A stretch of DNA of 64,000 nucleotides from Lomentospora prolificans (taxonomy: Eukaryota; Ascomycota; Sordariomycetes; Microascales; Microascaceae): positions 2,604,001 through 2,668,000 of the forward strand of contig JARFXM010000009.1 of assembly GCA_029532625.1 (NCBI GenBank), written 5' to 3'. Both the position numbers and the translations under genes were made by a program. The notes under the pieces were generated by a model. The model made no database searches and was not told the origin of the DNA. It was given only the letters and a program-made list of their open reading frames with translations. Positions 23,714-34,501 of the stretch are shown here, one piece after another; position 1 is the first letter of the stretch, and each line of letters begins with the position of its first letter.

Positions 23714-25756
23714 TGTCGCTCCAATGAGGTGCAGATCTACCGCCACTTGAGGGTAGCACTCAGAAGCTCGATTCTTGTTTGGCAAATAAAAGCATGCGTT
23801 TCGAAATGTGAATATTAAGGATGCAGATGTGGAAAGAGGGCTTTCGCCTTGGAATTGATGTTTCGCGGAGTTGGCGGAAGGCGATATTTGTAAGAGGAAG
23901 TGGCGAAGGAGGTTGAAACCGCGAGTAATTGTCGTCGTCGTAGACCAGGTGGCCCGGCTCATTCGCACTTGATATGTCCTACACCCGATGAGGCAGCAAC
24001 GGCTTGCGCAAATCAAGGACCAGAAACTTCGTCGTATTCACGCATTATTTCCATTTCGACCCCGGAATGTATAATGGCTCAACACTTTATTCAGTTTAAC
24101 ACTCATTTCATATCCTATTTTCTGAACCTTCGCTTGGTTTTTCAGTTCATAAGTTTATTTATGTGTATGCGCCACTTGGATGTTTTTTTACACAAACGAC
24201 GGAGCTCCCTATCAATGGAGGGGGCACATTGAAATAAATCCCTTGAGCTGAGCGGGATCCTCCTCCAACAGAGCAACAACACCAGAACACACTTCTCGGC
24301 GAAACCCCTGATCTTCTAAATTGAGCGCTTGCCTCGGAAAGAAAGGGAACGGGGTAAGGCTAGCCCGGGAATACCTCCGAAGTCGATAATAAACAACTCG
24401 ATGATAGTTCAGGTCGAGGAAGATGGGTTGGATGAACCTGAGCAACAGCGGAGAGGAGACGTGGGTATGTTTGAAGAGATATGGAATGATGCTTTCAAGC
24501 CATAAGCGCTAAGTTATGCGACTATGTATTTAGATTCTAGGAGTTGTTTAAAAAGGCAGCCGGACGTGCAGAACGGGCGGTAAGAGGTATGGGCAGACAC
24601 TGAGTTTTCAGAGCCGACAGAGGAAGAGGAGACACGGGACGAGCCTGGCTGGGCTACCTAGAAGAAAGTGAGCAGTAAAAGAAAGACGCTCTCTGCGACG
24701 ATACGGGCCCAGAACTAGAGCTGGTAGGTGAGCCCGTCAGAGCCAGCCAGGTTCTCGACGTCGGTAACCTCGCATACACACTCGAACTAGGCGGCGATAA
24801 AAGATGACTCGAAGGATTAGCAGGTCACTACATTAGCGGCAGAGGGCATGGACGGTATTAGTGCGATGCCATGACTATCATGAGATGACAGCATGCACCG
24901 TGGTGTCGATGAATGTGGGCGCACCGCACTTCAGTGCTGGCGGCCATGGCATCATGACGGGGAGCTGGTGGAGAGACGAATACGGCTGTAGACCGAGAGT
25001 CCTGGTGCGAGACGCCACACGATGCGGCACCAATCATAAGGCATCACCAGGCCTGGCGTTAGTTACCATCTAAATGGACAGACTGCATCCTACTTTGTAC
25101 GCCACCAGGGGTTGGGTTTTCCGAGCACCTGAAGCACTGTATCTTAATACTGTATGAATTCGGGCAAAGCTTGGACAGACCTGATCCATCCATCTTTTTT
25201 TTCTTCCAAGATCCACGCGTAGATTGGTCAATAATAGACGGGTCAACCCCTTCCAAGTTCAGCAACGCGCATAGGGGGACTGCACACTACCTACTACTTG
25301 TACTTGGAATACTTGGCCACTATTGCACGTTCAAGACCAGATTACCGTACAAAGACATTCATTTAATACTTCATCCAGCTTCCCCTATTTTTCCTTAAGA
25401 TTTTATCTTTGAATTTTCCTCCCTCACTTCGCCATTCCCCTTCTCCTCTTCATCGTGCATCGTCTTGGTTTTTTTTTTCCCACCTGCGCATCAGTTCCTT
25501 GCGCTGGCCTTGCTTCTGCAATAACTATTCTTGTAATCGAATTCCTGAGTTCACTTCAGTTACCCGCTCCTTTGGATTCTATCCTCCTTCCTCACTCTCG
25601 TTATCACCCCTTTTTGTACCTATCCCTGACGTTCGTTTCATTCCCACGAGACACTTCTCTGATGCCTACCATTTCGCCCCGACTCCGACTATCTTCCTAA
25701 TTCATTGACGCGGCAGTCGCGATTCGAGCGATTCGCGCTTTACGACGAGAGAGGTT
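23714..25756. other. Divergent promoter region, PPPDE gene and GDA1
   Basis: This 2.0 kb holds both promoters. The right part (25380-25756) is pyrimidine-rich and is likely the GDA1 leader, with a short upstream ORF listed separately. A 98-codon open stretch on the minus strand (24508-24212) looks protein-like but has no start, partner exon or recognised domain, so I do not call it. Confidence 0.45.
25662..25700 (+). promoter_or_regulatory. 12-codon upstream ORF before GDA1
   Basis: An ATG in the pyrimidine-rich leader opens a 12-aa frame ending in TAA, 56 nt before the GDA1 start codon. If the transcript starts upstream of it, it would lower or condition GDA1 translation. Transcript extent is not known. 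Confidence 0.4.
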
Positions 25757-27570
25757 ATGCGGCGTACGTCGGTTTCGTTGCCTACTAAGCACGTCGCTCA
25801 CGACCCGCACGAGAAGCCCGCCCGATACGGATACGGCGGCCAAAACAACCAGGGAATTTTTGCTAATCTCAAGGCCGTCTGGATGTCTCAAGCACAGAAG
25901 GCCCGGTGGGTGAAGACGGCGGCCATAGTATGCGTCCTGCTGGGTTTCTTCTACTGGCTCTCCCCAAGGGGAGTAGACATGTATAATGGTGGTTCGTATA
26001 TTTATTACCGCCCCTCGTGTATCATTATTATGTATGCCTTTACTGGGCGAGGCGCTGACTTCTCTCGCTAGCCGTCTCTCACTCAGGTTCTGGTAGCGCC
26101 CAGGGCCAAACGCCGTCCGATTCTTCCTACGGAACCGATCGCTGCACACGCTCAAGCTCCAAGGACAAACCCATCGTTCAATATGTCTTGATGATTGATG
26201 CCGGCAGCACTGGCTCCCGAATTCACGTCTACAAGTTCAATAATTGCGGTCCTACCCCCGAGCTCGAGCATGAGGAATTCAAGATGACTGAACGGGATGT
26301 TGGTGGTCTTAGCAAGTATAAGGATGACCCTGAGGCCGCCGCCCGTACTCTCGACCCCCTGATGGAGGTTGCCATGAATACCGTTCCTGACAAGCTCAAG
26401 GCTTGCAGCCCGGTCGCCGTCAAGGCCACTGCCGGCCTCCGTATGACTGGTGCGGATAAGGCTGAGAAGATCCTTGATACCGTTCGCAACCACCTCGAGA
26501 CCAAGTACCCCTTCCCCGTCGTTTCCAAGGAGGACAACGGAGTCGCCATCATGGATGGGTCTGATGAGGGTGTTTACGCCTGGATCACCACCAACTACCT
26601 TCTTGGCAAGATTGGCGGTCCTGACAAGAGCCCTACCGCTGCTGTCTTCGACCTTGGTGGTGGCTCTACTCAGATCGTCTTTGAGCCTACTTTCAAGGAC
26701 GCCCCCCATGGCGGCATGCCTGAGAAACTTGCCGATGGTGACCACAAATACGAGCTCTCTTTCGGTGGCCGCGAGTTTACTTTGTATCAGCACTCCCATC
26801 TTGGCTATGGTCTTATGGCTGCTCGCGAAGCTATCCACAAGGCACTAGTCCAGGGTGTCTACGAGGACCAGAAGGATGACGGTAATGACTGGATGGCTAA
26901 GCCTCTTGTCCACCCCTGCATTGCCCCTGGTATGACCCGCGAGGTCAACGTCAAGATGGGCGATGGCCATCCTCTCGGTAACTCTGTCACTCTCAACATG
27001 ACTGGACCTCAAACCCCCGCTCCCGCTCAATGCAGGAACCTTGCCGAGCAGATTCTCAACAAGGAGGCTTCGTGCACTCTCGCCCCGTGCTCCTTCAATG
27101 GCGTCCACCAGCCTCTCCTCTCCAAGACGTTCTCCAATGAGGATGTCTACATCTTTTCCTATTTCTACGACCGCACCAAGCCTCTCGGCATGCCCGACTC
27201 CTTTACCCTCCGCGAAATGCACGACCTTACGAACACCGTGTGTGCCGGAGAGGAGGCTTGGGATGTCTTCTCCACGGTTCCCGGCGCCCTCAAGGAGCTT
27301 CGTGATAGGCCCGAGCACTGTCTCGATCTGAACTTCATGATTTCCCTCCTTCATACTGGCTACGACATGCCGATTGAGCGTGAAGTCCGTATTGCTAAGA
27401 AGATCAAGGGCAACGAATTGGGATGGTGCCTTGGCGCTAGGTATGTATCCTTCTCCTTTTATTACTCCAAACTTGGCCTGCTCTCCCAACTGATACTAAC
27501 ACGTTTTAAAAGTCTTCCTCTGCTTGCCCCTGGCTCTGGTTGGCAGTGCAAGATCTCTGAGGTCCACTAA
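25757..27570 (+). CDS. GDA1: Golgi guanosine diphosphatase
   Basis: Gda1 hydrolyses GDP (and UDP) to the monophosphate in the Golgi lumen, which drives exchange of GDP-mannose into the lumen for mannosylation. Three exons (25757-25991, 26072-27440, 27513-27570) give 553 aa. A short cytosolic tail precedes a signal anchor at about 52-68 (KTAAIVCVLLGFFYWLS), so it is type II. Apyrase conserved regions follow in order: DAGSTGSRIHVY (121-132), KATAGLRM, SDEGVYAWITTNY with the catalytic Glu, and FDLGGGSTQIVFE near 271. The last intron has a textbook TACTAAC branch site. The first donor is uncertain: ending exon 1 at 25988 instead would remove one Gly. It converges on the Mg-chelatase-like gene. 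Confidence 0.94.
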
Positions 27571-27919
27571 AGTGGTGTAACATCCACTACAAGTAAGCAT
27601 GACCTGTGGCCACGCTACTCTTATTCTACAATTCACAAAGAAAGCATTGGGCATACGATGAAACAACGGCTGCCTTGTTTCTCAAAGTTTTAATCATGAC
27701 ATGATACAAGAAGAAGAAGGGAAGCCCCCGTCTGCCACAGGAGGAAGACGCGAGGAGCGTAAGTTATGACCACTAAGGAAAGGCAATGAGAATGGAAGCA
27801 AGGAAATAACAAAAAAAGGATCGTGCCCCTCACTGGGGCCTTCATGTATCTATATTTTCTCTCTTAATTCACCATAAGAAATGAAATTTTCTCAACACAA
27901 CATGATATACACCGGGATA
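27571..27919. other. Convergent 3' regions of GDA1 and the Mg-chelatase-like gene
   Basis: This 349 nt between two stop codons on opposite strands must contain both 3' UTRs. It is AT-richer than the flanking coding DNA, and no gene fits in it. Confidence 0.6.
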
Positions 27920-29278
27920 TCATAATGGAGGTGCGACCATTCCCAACACATCCTCAATCACGTCCTCGGGCCCAATATCCTCCAGCAAGGCCTCTATCGC
28001 CTCGGGTTTGCTGCCCCAGTGCACGCTCCTCTCGTGCTCTGGATCAGTGATCTCGATGCGGTGGAGGTAGATCTTGCGAGCGGCGAGAGCGACAAGCGCG
28101 GGAGTGACGTAGTCGATCTTGTGGAGGGGTGCAAGGCAGCGGACGAGGCGATCAAAGTGCTTTGTGGCGGTTGGCGATGCGCCTCGGGCGAAGGCGCGAT
28201 GCAAGCGGAGGAAGGAGACGATGTTCATCTGGTAGCGGAAAACGTCGATGTCCATCTTGACACTTTGGCTTAATTCCGAGAGGCGACTTATGTCCTAGTG
28301 GGAAATCATATGAGTGAGTGAACTTCATGTGGGATGGGCGGGCTGCGAGAGACGGGGGAGATTTACGACTTCAGAGAAGAGGGGGTCAGCTTTCGTGTCC
28401 CCTCCTCCGACGGGTTTCTTTACTACCACCACACTCTCCGTAGATGCCGTCTCTGCATTCTCACCGACGTCGAGGCTTTCATCGAAATGGGCAAAACCGT
28501 CTTCGAGGTCGTGGTAGTGAGAGATGAAGAACAGGTCGTTAAGGTGAGGCGTCACGCCCATGGTAGTCCGCCGGCCATTTTGACCGCGCCCTGTAGCCAG
28601 GACGGGTACGAACAGGAACGTCTTGGGCGCTGTCTGGATAGCGGTCCGGGTGAAGACTCGGCGAGTACGCAGGAGTTCGAGGGCTTGAATCTGGACGGCT
28701 TTTGGGGCGCGGTCGAGGTTGCGCGCTAGCACTACCTCAGCAATGGAGAAGGAGGTTGTGGGAGCATGGGAGCCGGCTGCGGCGGAAGCGACGCCGGGGG
28801 GAGGGCTACCGGGTCCGGCAGGTGCCGTAGGTGAGATTGGGGGGTTTATCGGCGAAAGGGGAGCGAGGCCCGAGGCGGCGGTGCTGCGGGGGTGCGTGGA
28901 GAAGTAAGAGTCGGCGCGGGGGAGAAACGGGGAAGGGGCTCGCGAGGAAGGCTGCTGGTTCGAAAGTAGGAGGGCGGAGACGAAATCGTCGAGAGAGGTG
29001 GTGGGGTGGCAGTCGACGACGACGGAGCTGAGGCCAAAGGTCTTGGAGGCAATCTGTTGGAAAGAGTGGGGGAGGCCAGGGTTTAGTAGCTGCTTCGCCC
29101 TGCATTAGGCAGAAGGGTAGTAGGCGGGGCAAACCAATTGGAGTTCTTGGAGGAGGTCGTCGATGGCGGAAGGGTGAGAAGTTATGATGCAGTGCTCGCG
29201 GCTCATCAGGCTGACGAGGAAGGCCAGTTCCAGGTCGCTCAGGCCCTGGGCCTTTGTGAGCAGGTCGTCGTCCGCCAT
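27920..29278 (-). CDS. Fungal Mg-chelatase-like protein lacking a visible P-loop
   Basis: Three exons (29278-29135, 29053-28367, 28294-27920) encode 401 aa, with phase-0 junctions throughout. I recognise the N-terminus (QGLSDLELAFLVSLMSREHC, then IASKTFGLSSVVVDC) and the C-terminal helical block (MNIVSFLRLHRAFARG, DYVTPALVALAARKIYLHRI) as those of proteins annotated in filamentous fungi as magnesium chelatase-related. The C-terminal block resembles the helical lid of MoxR/ChlI AAA+ ATPases. No GxxxxGK[ST] Walker A or DExx Walker B is present, so ATPase activity looks unlikely. The middle (about 75-150) is Ser/Pro-rich and disordered. Function is unknown. It is divergent from YPT7, which starts 913 nt away. 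Confidence 0.72.
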
Positions 29279-30191
29279 TGTCGAGACGAGGATGTCGGCT
29301 TGCTATGGGTTAGAGCTAAGGAGAAAGTAGTCGGTCATAATTGGAAGACGGGCGGCTGCCGCCTCGACCCTTGGTTTAGCTTCGGCTGCAGCATTTGCTG
29401 CTGAATAGGATGTCGGTGTATGGACTCAACAGGACCGGCCGGATGATTAAGTCGCAAGCTCGGGTCGTGACGATGTCCGGCGATTCTCACACTATGGAGA
29501 GCTTGCAGCACGTGCTGAATTAGGCTGTTTGGACAAACAAGTTGAGGTCATTAACCACTGTAGATCACGTGTGAAGGACATGGGTGCCGCTGAGGTTACA
29601 GCACGTACCGTGGTATTCAGGTCCTCAATATTATCATTATCAGTGGAGTCTGCCTGGCGGTAAGTCACCGCAACTGTGCGAGAGTGCTAGCTGGTGTGAG
29701 TGTACGTACCAGGGGCTGACATGGATCCACCTGTCTGGCGCCTTTGCCGCCATTTCATATGCCAGAGATAGCGGCCAGCCAAAGTCACTGTTACTTCGCC
29801 AGCCAGCAGTGTGGCCGGGCAAGGTAGGCAGGGGGGTGGGGTCAATCAAAGGGCTTAACAACGGAGACTCCAGACATTAGGCGGCTTTTATTTACTGTCG
29901 AAGTCATGGCGCCAGCTCCCAAGAACACCTCCAACCAACCTCTCCCCCAAATACGAAGCTTTCTTCCTAATACCCTCAACGATCTACGAACGATTATTCC
30001 CGACCGGTGATTTTCGAACACGACGACTGGTCTCCTCCCCATCCTCCCTCCCGACCATCTGATCTGTATCATCATCCGAGTCTTATTATTCCGCCTGAAA
30101 CAACTTCTGGCCCGGTCGTAGCAAATCGCAACGAGCTCCGCTCATAACGTCATCGGCCGAAAATCAGTCACACGAGTCTCCGGAGCCCACC
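29279..30191. other. Divergent promoter region, Mg-chelatase-like gene and YPT7
   Basis: This 0.9 kb between two divergent start codons holds both promoters. The segment from about 29900 to 30191 is C/T-rich and probably the YPT7 leader. It contains one clear upstream ORF, listed separately. No other gene is seen. Confidence 0.5.
29906..30010 (+). promoter_or_regulatory. 34-codon upstream ORF before YPT7
   Basis: An ATG in good context (GTCATGG) opens a 34-aa frame ending in TGA, 181 nt before the YPT7 start codon. No other ATG lies between its stop and YPT7. If it is transcribed, it is well placed to affect YPT7 translation. It could instead lie outside the transcript. Confidence 0.35.
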
Positions 30192-31160
30192 ATGGCGACG
30201 AGGAAGAAGGTCTTGCTCAAGGTTCGCACGCAAACACTCACTCACTCACGGTTTCATGAAATGTGACGAGTGGGAGAATATGAGGTTAACGAGGCTTTTG
30301 CGCCGTGATAGGTTATCATTCTTGGGGACAGTGGGGTTGGTAAGACGAGCTTGATGAACCAATACGTATGGATAACCTTGAAGGCTACTTGGGACTCTGT
30401 TGCGAGATCGAGGCTAACATTCGCGGGTTCGTTTCCGGGTATAGGTAAACAAGAAGTTTAGCGCGAGCTACAAGGCGACTATCGGTGCCGATTTCCTCAC
30501 TCGAGAAGTCCTTGTGGACGACCGCCAGGTTACGATGCAGGTATGGGGAGGGAATTCTAATCAGCTCCAAACAGGGGAAAGATTTCAAATTGTTTAACAT
30601 CGCTATCCGTTTAGCTCTGGGATACCGCGGGTCAGGAGCGATTCCAGTCTCTAGGTGTCGCCTTTTACCGAGGTGCTGACTGCTGCGTTCTCGTTTACGA
30701 TGTCAACAATTCCAAGAGCTTCGATGCTCTAGATAGCTGGAGGGACGAGTTCCTTATCCAGGCCTCGCCCAGAGACCCGGATAACTTCCCCTTCGTACGT
30801 CGCACCGATGACACTTGGGTTCTAAACCTCTCAGCTGACTGGAAATAGGTCGTTCTCGGAAACAAGATCGACGTCGAGGAGAGCAAGCGTGTGATCTCGA
30901 CGAAGCGTGCAATGACCTTCTGCCAATCCAAGGGCGGAATCCCTTACTTCGAGACCAGTGCGAAGGAGGCTATCAACGTCGAGCAGGCGTTTGAGGGTAG
31001 GTCCGCCTCGACTGATTTTACTGTTATCTCAGATGCTGATACGACCATAGTTATTGCTCGCAATGCCCTTGCCCAGGAGGAATCCGAAGAATTCAGCGGA
31101 GATTTCCAGGATCCCATCAACATCCACATCGACCCGGACCGTGACGGATGTGCCTGTTAA
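30192..31160 (+). CDS. YPT7: Rab7-type GTPase Ypt7
   Basis: Ypt7/Rab7 controls homotypic vacuole fusion and late endosome-vacuole traffic through HOPS. Six exons (30192-30221, 30312-30365, 30445-30540, 30615-30794, 30849-30996, 31051-31160) encode 205 aa, the usual Rab7 size. The G motifs are all present: GDSGVGKT (15-22), switch-I Thr40 in ATIGADF, WDTAGQE (62-68), NKID (125-128) and ETSAKEA. The C-terminus CAC is a CXC geranylgeranylation site, so the protein is membrane-anchored after prenylation. The start ATG sits in an ACCATGG context. The first five exons end at family-typical positions. No residue needed for GTP binding is missing. Confidence 0.97.
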
Positions 31161-32963
31161 AGACGGATTCGATACTCTGAACTTGGCCCTTATCCGGCGA
31201 TTAAATACCGTTTCGTTTTCCTGTTTCGTCTTCCGGGACTCCTATTCATCTAGTTTGTCTCCCATGCATGCCTGATCCATTGTCGCAGCTCGAGGAGGTG
31301 CTTAGCAAATCCGGAACTGTGCCAACCAGCGGCCAGGATGTAATATATGGAGTGTTTCTGTTTTGGGTCGCCTTTTCTATGTCTCCGTAAAGGCGCGAGT
31401 CATTTCCTTACTCTGTTCTTCCTTTCTTTTCCTTTTTGTGTAAATGGGAGAGGGCGTTAGCATACGTCACTCTGGCTACTATTGGCCGTTCTTATTATCG
31501 GACGAGACGAGCTGGAGGCGATACTGTTAGTAATATACGTGTATTCGACGTGTTTATGGGCGTCAAGGTGCTGTTTACTGTGAAATAGAGATCAAATGAC
31601 TGCCTAGGTGGGGAGATCCGACGAGATGGCAAGGCTGTCTGGGTTTAGTGGAAGCTCAGAAGAGAGCATGCTGGGTTGGTACAATGATACTTTAGTGGTA
31701 GAGCTCCAACCCAGGAAGGTCATCCAGCATGCAGGGAGCATCCGGGGGTGCTTGGGTTCACATGCAGGTCCCCCACTCCATGATCTATAGGTGCGGTAAC
31801 AGAAACTCATGGAGTACTGCTCAGAATACGTGTTTTGGGGGCCAGGTCACGAGCCTCCGCGAGAAGGGAAAACTACATGACTCGTCCGAGAAGTCCAGTA
31901 TCCATCGATTTAGGGGGCGGATCCACGCTGGCTATCAGATAATCGCAGTTCCTCCATACTCTGACAATTGTTGGAACACTAGGCAGCAATTTAGAGCCCC
32001 TTACTGTAAGGGATTCAACGAAAAGAGGAGAGAAAAAAGAAAGGAAAAAGTAATACCCCTTTTTCATGACCCCATCTTGCTGCATTCTCAACTGTCTGGT
32101 ATTAATGATAATTTATAGGTTCGGACAATAGCTCCCTCTGACCTCGTTTTTCACCGAAGAGGAGATGTGGGGCGCTCGTGAGAGTGTGATGGGGAACACA
32201 CAAATCCATCAATCCATTCATGAGATGGTGGTTCAAGGTAGGTTGCAGTGCGTGTTGTTCTTAGTAGTTGAAAACTGTATATGTGCGCTCAATGGTAGTG
32301 GAAGTCTTATAGTGCTGGCTGAGCCGCCTGGTTGTGAGAATATTGATCGATGTTCATTGCTCCACAATACACTGTATTACCTCAGTACTGCCAGCTGGCT
32401 AGTGGGCTGGCGTTTCAGGCCGGTCTACACTCGCCAAGCCCAACACCTGCTTGGTCTTAAGATTAACCAGACTCTAGACTCGCTCGACATTTGATTTGTT
32501 TGTAGTCATCGCTTCTCTTCCACCACATCCGAAATCCACATAGGCAATTTGCCGATCCGCATAGTTCTCTGGAGAACAAGTCCGCGACTACCTTCACTCC
32601 TTTTCGATTCCAGCATTCTGGCCAGCACCGAGTGAGGGCTTGATCAAACCGAGAGAGATACGCGCTAGACAGTAGAAGCCTTGAGCTATCCCATGCCGCA
32701 AGCCGATCTCAGCTGCGACGGTCTCGTGCCCACGAACACCCCGACCCCCAACGACACTCTTTAGCGGCCACGGGCGTCCCGATTGCGATACTCGAGTGTC
32801 TCTAGTGGGCATCTTTACTACGAGCACATTGCTTTACTATTCTGGATAGACGATTATTCCATGACAGCGACACGCACGTAGTAGAACGTCTTTCATCCGA
32901 ACGCGCACTTCGTCATCTTCCCCCCCTTCTCTGCTGTCCTGCTGTGCCAAGTGCATCTCCGCC
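31161..32963. other. Intergenic region between YPT7 and the SLC35F-like gene
   Basis: This 1.8 kb holds the YPT7 3' UTR and the promoter of the downstream transporter. Short overlapping frames occur on both strands without motifs. I see no RNA gene, repeat family or mobile-element trace. Confidence 0.45.
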
Positions 32964-34501
32964 ATGGCCGCCAACGAGCCTTTAGTGCCGGCAGAGCTCG
33001 CGCCTCCTAGGTTATCGGTTTCCGTTGGCCGCTCTAGCAGTGATGGTCGTCGGTTATCGATACAGAGTCCGGTGCAAAAATACGCGGGGGAACACGGGGC
33101 GTCGCTTTTAGGCCGAATGGGCTTGGGAGGTGTTGCGAGGCGAACGTTGGGAATATGCCTGCTTCTGGTCACCGTATTCCTTTGGACTTTGGCCAACTTC
33201 CTGGCTAGTGTGAGTCTCTACTGCTTCCTCGTTCCGGGTCGCCGTAGGTGCATCTTGACTGACAATGCTGCTTTCCTTTGAAGTCCATCTATTCCGACAA
33301 TACGTACGACAAGCCCTTCCTCGTCGTCTACGTCAATAGCTCCGCCTTTGCGATCTCGTTAGGGGTTATCACGATACGGTACATCGTAAGACACGGATGG
33401 CCGCACTTCAAGTCTGAGGCGTACCAAGTATGGCAGGAGTACAAGACAGGCGCACGCTCCCGCATCCCGACGATCGAGGATGACGATTTCACGGCAGGCG
33501 AGCGACTACTCGATGACGAAGACGGAAGCCTCGAGATGTTTGATCCGCGGGCGAGTGACGACGGCAAGTTGACTTTTTTTGAGACGGCGAAGCTCAGCCT
33601 GGAATTTTCGTTGCTATGGTTCACGGCCAACTACTTTGCGTCGGCGTGTCTCGAGTACACGAGTGTCGGTAGCGTCACCATTTTGACTTCGACAAGTAGC
33701 GTGTGGACGCTCGTTTTCTGTTCGCTGTTGCGTGTCGAATCCTTTTCGACGAGGAAACTGATCGGGGTGCTGGCATCCCTAGCCGGAGTAATTCTCATCT
33801 CAACGGTCGATTTGACTGGCAACAACGACGAGAATCGCGGCTCATTCCCGCACAAGACGCTTACGCAGATTGCCATTGGCGATGCCATGGCCTTTGTTAG
33901 CGCTATTATATACGGGCTCTACGTTACGGTGATGAAGCTGAGAGTCGGCGACGAGGACAGGGTGAATATGCCACTGTTCTTTGGCTTAGTTGGCGTCTAC
34001 TGCCTTACCCTTCTCTGGCCAATCTTCTTCATCCTACACTTCACCGGACTCGAAACCGTAAGTCTTATCCCGCTTTTAGTTCGTGGTCAAATTTAGCACT
34101 AGACCCTGACTCTTTCGATAGTTTGAGATGCCTCCTAGTGGGAAGATTTGGGCGATTGTCTTGGTAAGTTTTGCTCTCTCGTTCTCCTTACGTGCCTAGG
34201 CCTCCAGAACCGCATGGCTGACATGGACCGTCTTTAGGGGAATTCTGTGGCGTCCTTCGTCAGTGACATTTCGTGGGCGTATGCTATGCTCCTCACGACA
34301 CCGCTGGTTGTCACCGTCGGATTGTCCCTAACCATCCCCTTGTCTTTAATCGGAGAGATGATTCAGTATTCTCAATACTCCAGTGTGGTTTACTGGATCG
34401 GAGCGGCGGTTGTGTTTGTCTCGTTCCTCTTTATCAACCATGAGAGCCACGAGGACCCTGCGACTAAAGCGCAGGATCAGCCCGAGGGCGGAAGGGTGTA
34501 A
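32964..34501 (+). CDS. SLC35F-type drug/metabolite transporter superfamily protein
   Basis: Four exons (32964-33209, 33284-34057, 34122-34163, 34238-34501) encode 441 aa. The product belongs to the EamA/DMT group that includes human SLC35F5 and yeast YML018C/THI74. A disordered cytosolic N-terminus of about 60 residues precedes roughly ten membrane helices. Characteristic stretches are TVFLWTLANFLASSIYSD at the first helix, FTANYFASACLEYTSVGS (DMT repeat), and WAYAMLLTTPLVVTVGLSL near the end. A charged loop of ~60 residues follows helix 2. Substrate and membrane are not known for this branch; vacuolar location is reported for the yeast relative. The third exon is only 42 nt. Confidence 0.88.

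Noticed and set aside
24212..24508. 98-codon protein-like stretch on the minus strand, with possible upstream remnants at 24520-24850
   Set aside because: It looked like a broken gene with several TAG codons, but the number of stops upstream is what random DNA gives, and no family is recognised.
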